Shown: positions 24,034 through 24,301 of the stretch, in pieces
Layout of the letters: each line of letters begins with the position of its first letter
Position numbering within the stretch: position 1 is the stretch's first letter
From: Acidobacteriota bacterium
Lineage (GTDB): Bacteria > Acidobacteriota > Terriglobia > UBA7540
Direction of reading: 5' to 3'
NCBI GenBank assembly: GCA_021827255.1
Contig: JAKAWO010000008.1
Location: forward strand, 1-24,301
DNA length: 24,301 nt
Notes under the pieces: generated by a model
What the model was told of the DNA's origin: nothing
Database searches by the model: none
Seen by the model: only the letters and a program-made list of their open reading frames with translations
Position numbers and translations under genes: made by a program

Positions 24034-24301
24034 TCAGTCCTGTTTTTGCCGGCTGGCGGAAAGATTGCGCTCCCAAATTAGCCGCAGCCCTTCGAGCGTC
24101 AGTGCGGAATCCACCGGCGGCTTAAATTTGGATGCGCTCGCGACAAGCGCCGCTTGCCCACCCGTCGCCACAATGCGTGTTTTTGGCCCGAGCGCCGCCA
24201 CTAGCCGGTCCAGCAGCCCGTCCACCATGCCCACGGCGCCGTAAAACAGCCCCGACTGCATGCTCGAAACCGTGTTGGTGCCGATGACACGCCCTGGATC
24301 G
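24034..24301 (-). CDS. coaX: type III pantothenate kinase, C-terminal part (runs off the window)
   Basis: The last 88 or so residues of a CoaX protein are visible, beginning at the window edge with DPGRVIGTNTVSSMQSG and continuing GLFYGAVGMVDGLLDRL, TRIVATGGQAALVA and SALTLEGLRLIWERN. These are the C-terminal signatures of the ASKHA-fold type III enzyme, which phosphorylates pantothenate in the first step of coenzyme A synthesis and, unlike type I/II enzymes, is not inhibited by CoA. The start and the N-terminal nucleotide-binding motif lie outside the window. It is followed by the 238-residue unknown on the same strand. Confidence 0.93.
   Translation of the reverse strand, partial: DPGRVIGTNTVSSMQSGLFYGAVGMVDGLLDRLVAALGPKTRIVATGGQAALVASASKFKPPVDSALTLEGLRLIWERNLSASRQKQD

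Overview
The window is GC-rich bacterial chromosome. It most likely comes from an Acidobacteriota (Acidobacteriia-type) genome. That is an inference: two small proteins (18811-19050 and 23275-23991) resemble conserved unknowns I associate with that phylum, and an S46 dipeptidyl-peptidase, a complete lipid A-Kdo-heptose gene set and a DUF4015 hydrolase fit a diderm of this kind. No tRNA, rRNA, CRISPR array or intact insertion sequence was seen.

Region 1 (1-2340) is accessory in character. It holds a small two-helix membrane protein, a fragment of a LuxR-type helix-turn-helix gene, a 344-residue protein made of two tandem Clp N-terminal domains without an ATPase, and a second, longer LuxR-type frame. 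A 134-bp stretch of the helix-turn-helix coding sequence is present twice (321-454 and 2015-2148, 2 mismatches) and brackets the Clp-N gene. The first copy ends in the same 10 bases with which it begins.

Region 2 (2363-8718, minus strand) contains yggX, a nucleotidyltransferase gene with a small overlapping partner gene, comM, and then a likely operon nuoB - Rieske ferredoxin - mutM - DUF4015 glycoside-hydrolase-like protein. TATAAT boxes lie upstream of yggX, comM and nuoB.

Region 3 (8883-18787, plus strand) starts with an exported S46 (DPP7-like) peptidase behind a TTGACA promoter. It is followed by an LPS inner-core cluster behind a TTGCCG-N17-TATAAT promoter: waaA, lpxK, waaF, hldA, hldC and waaC, then an isoprenylcysteine-methyltransferase-family membrane protein and an exported DUF3108 protein. 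Several start and stop codons overlap. The genes together finish lipid A (4'-phosphorylation), add Kdo, make ADP-heptose and add the first two heptoses. gmhA and gmhB are not in the window.

Region 4 (18811-24301, minus strand) reads coaX (cut by the window edge) - conserved unknown - RNA m5U methyltransferase - comEC, followed by a 79-residue conserved unknown with its own promoter. The ComEC protein keeps the membrane channel domain, but its C-terminal metallo-beta-lactamase-like domain has lost the metal-binding HxHxDH motif.
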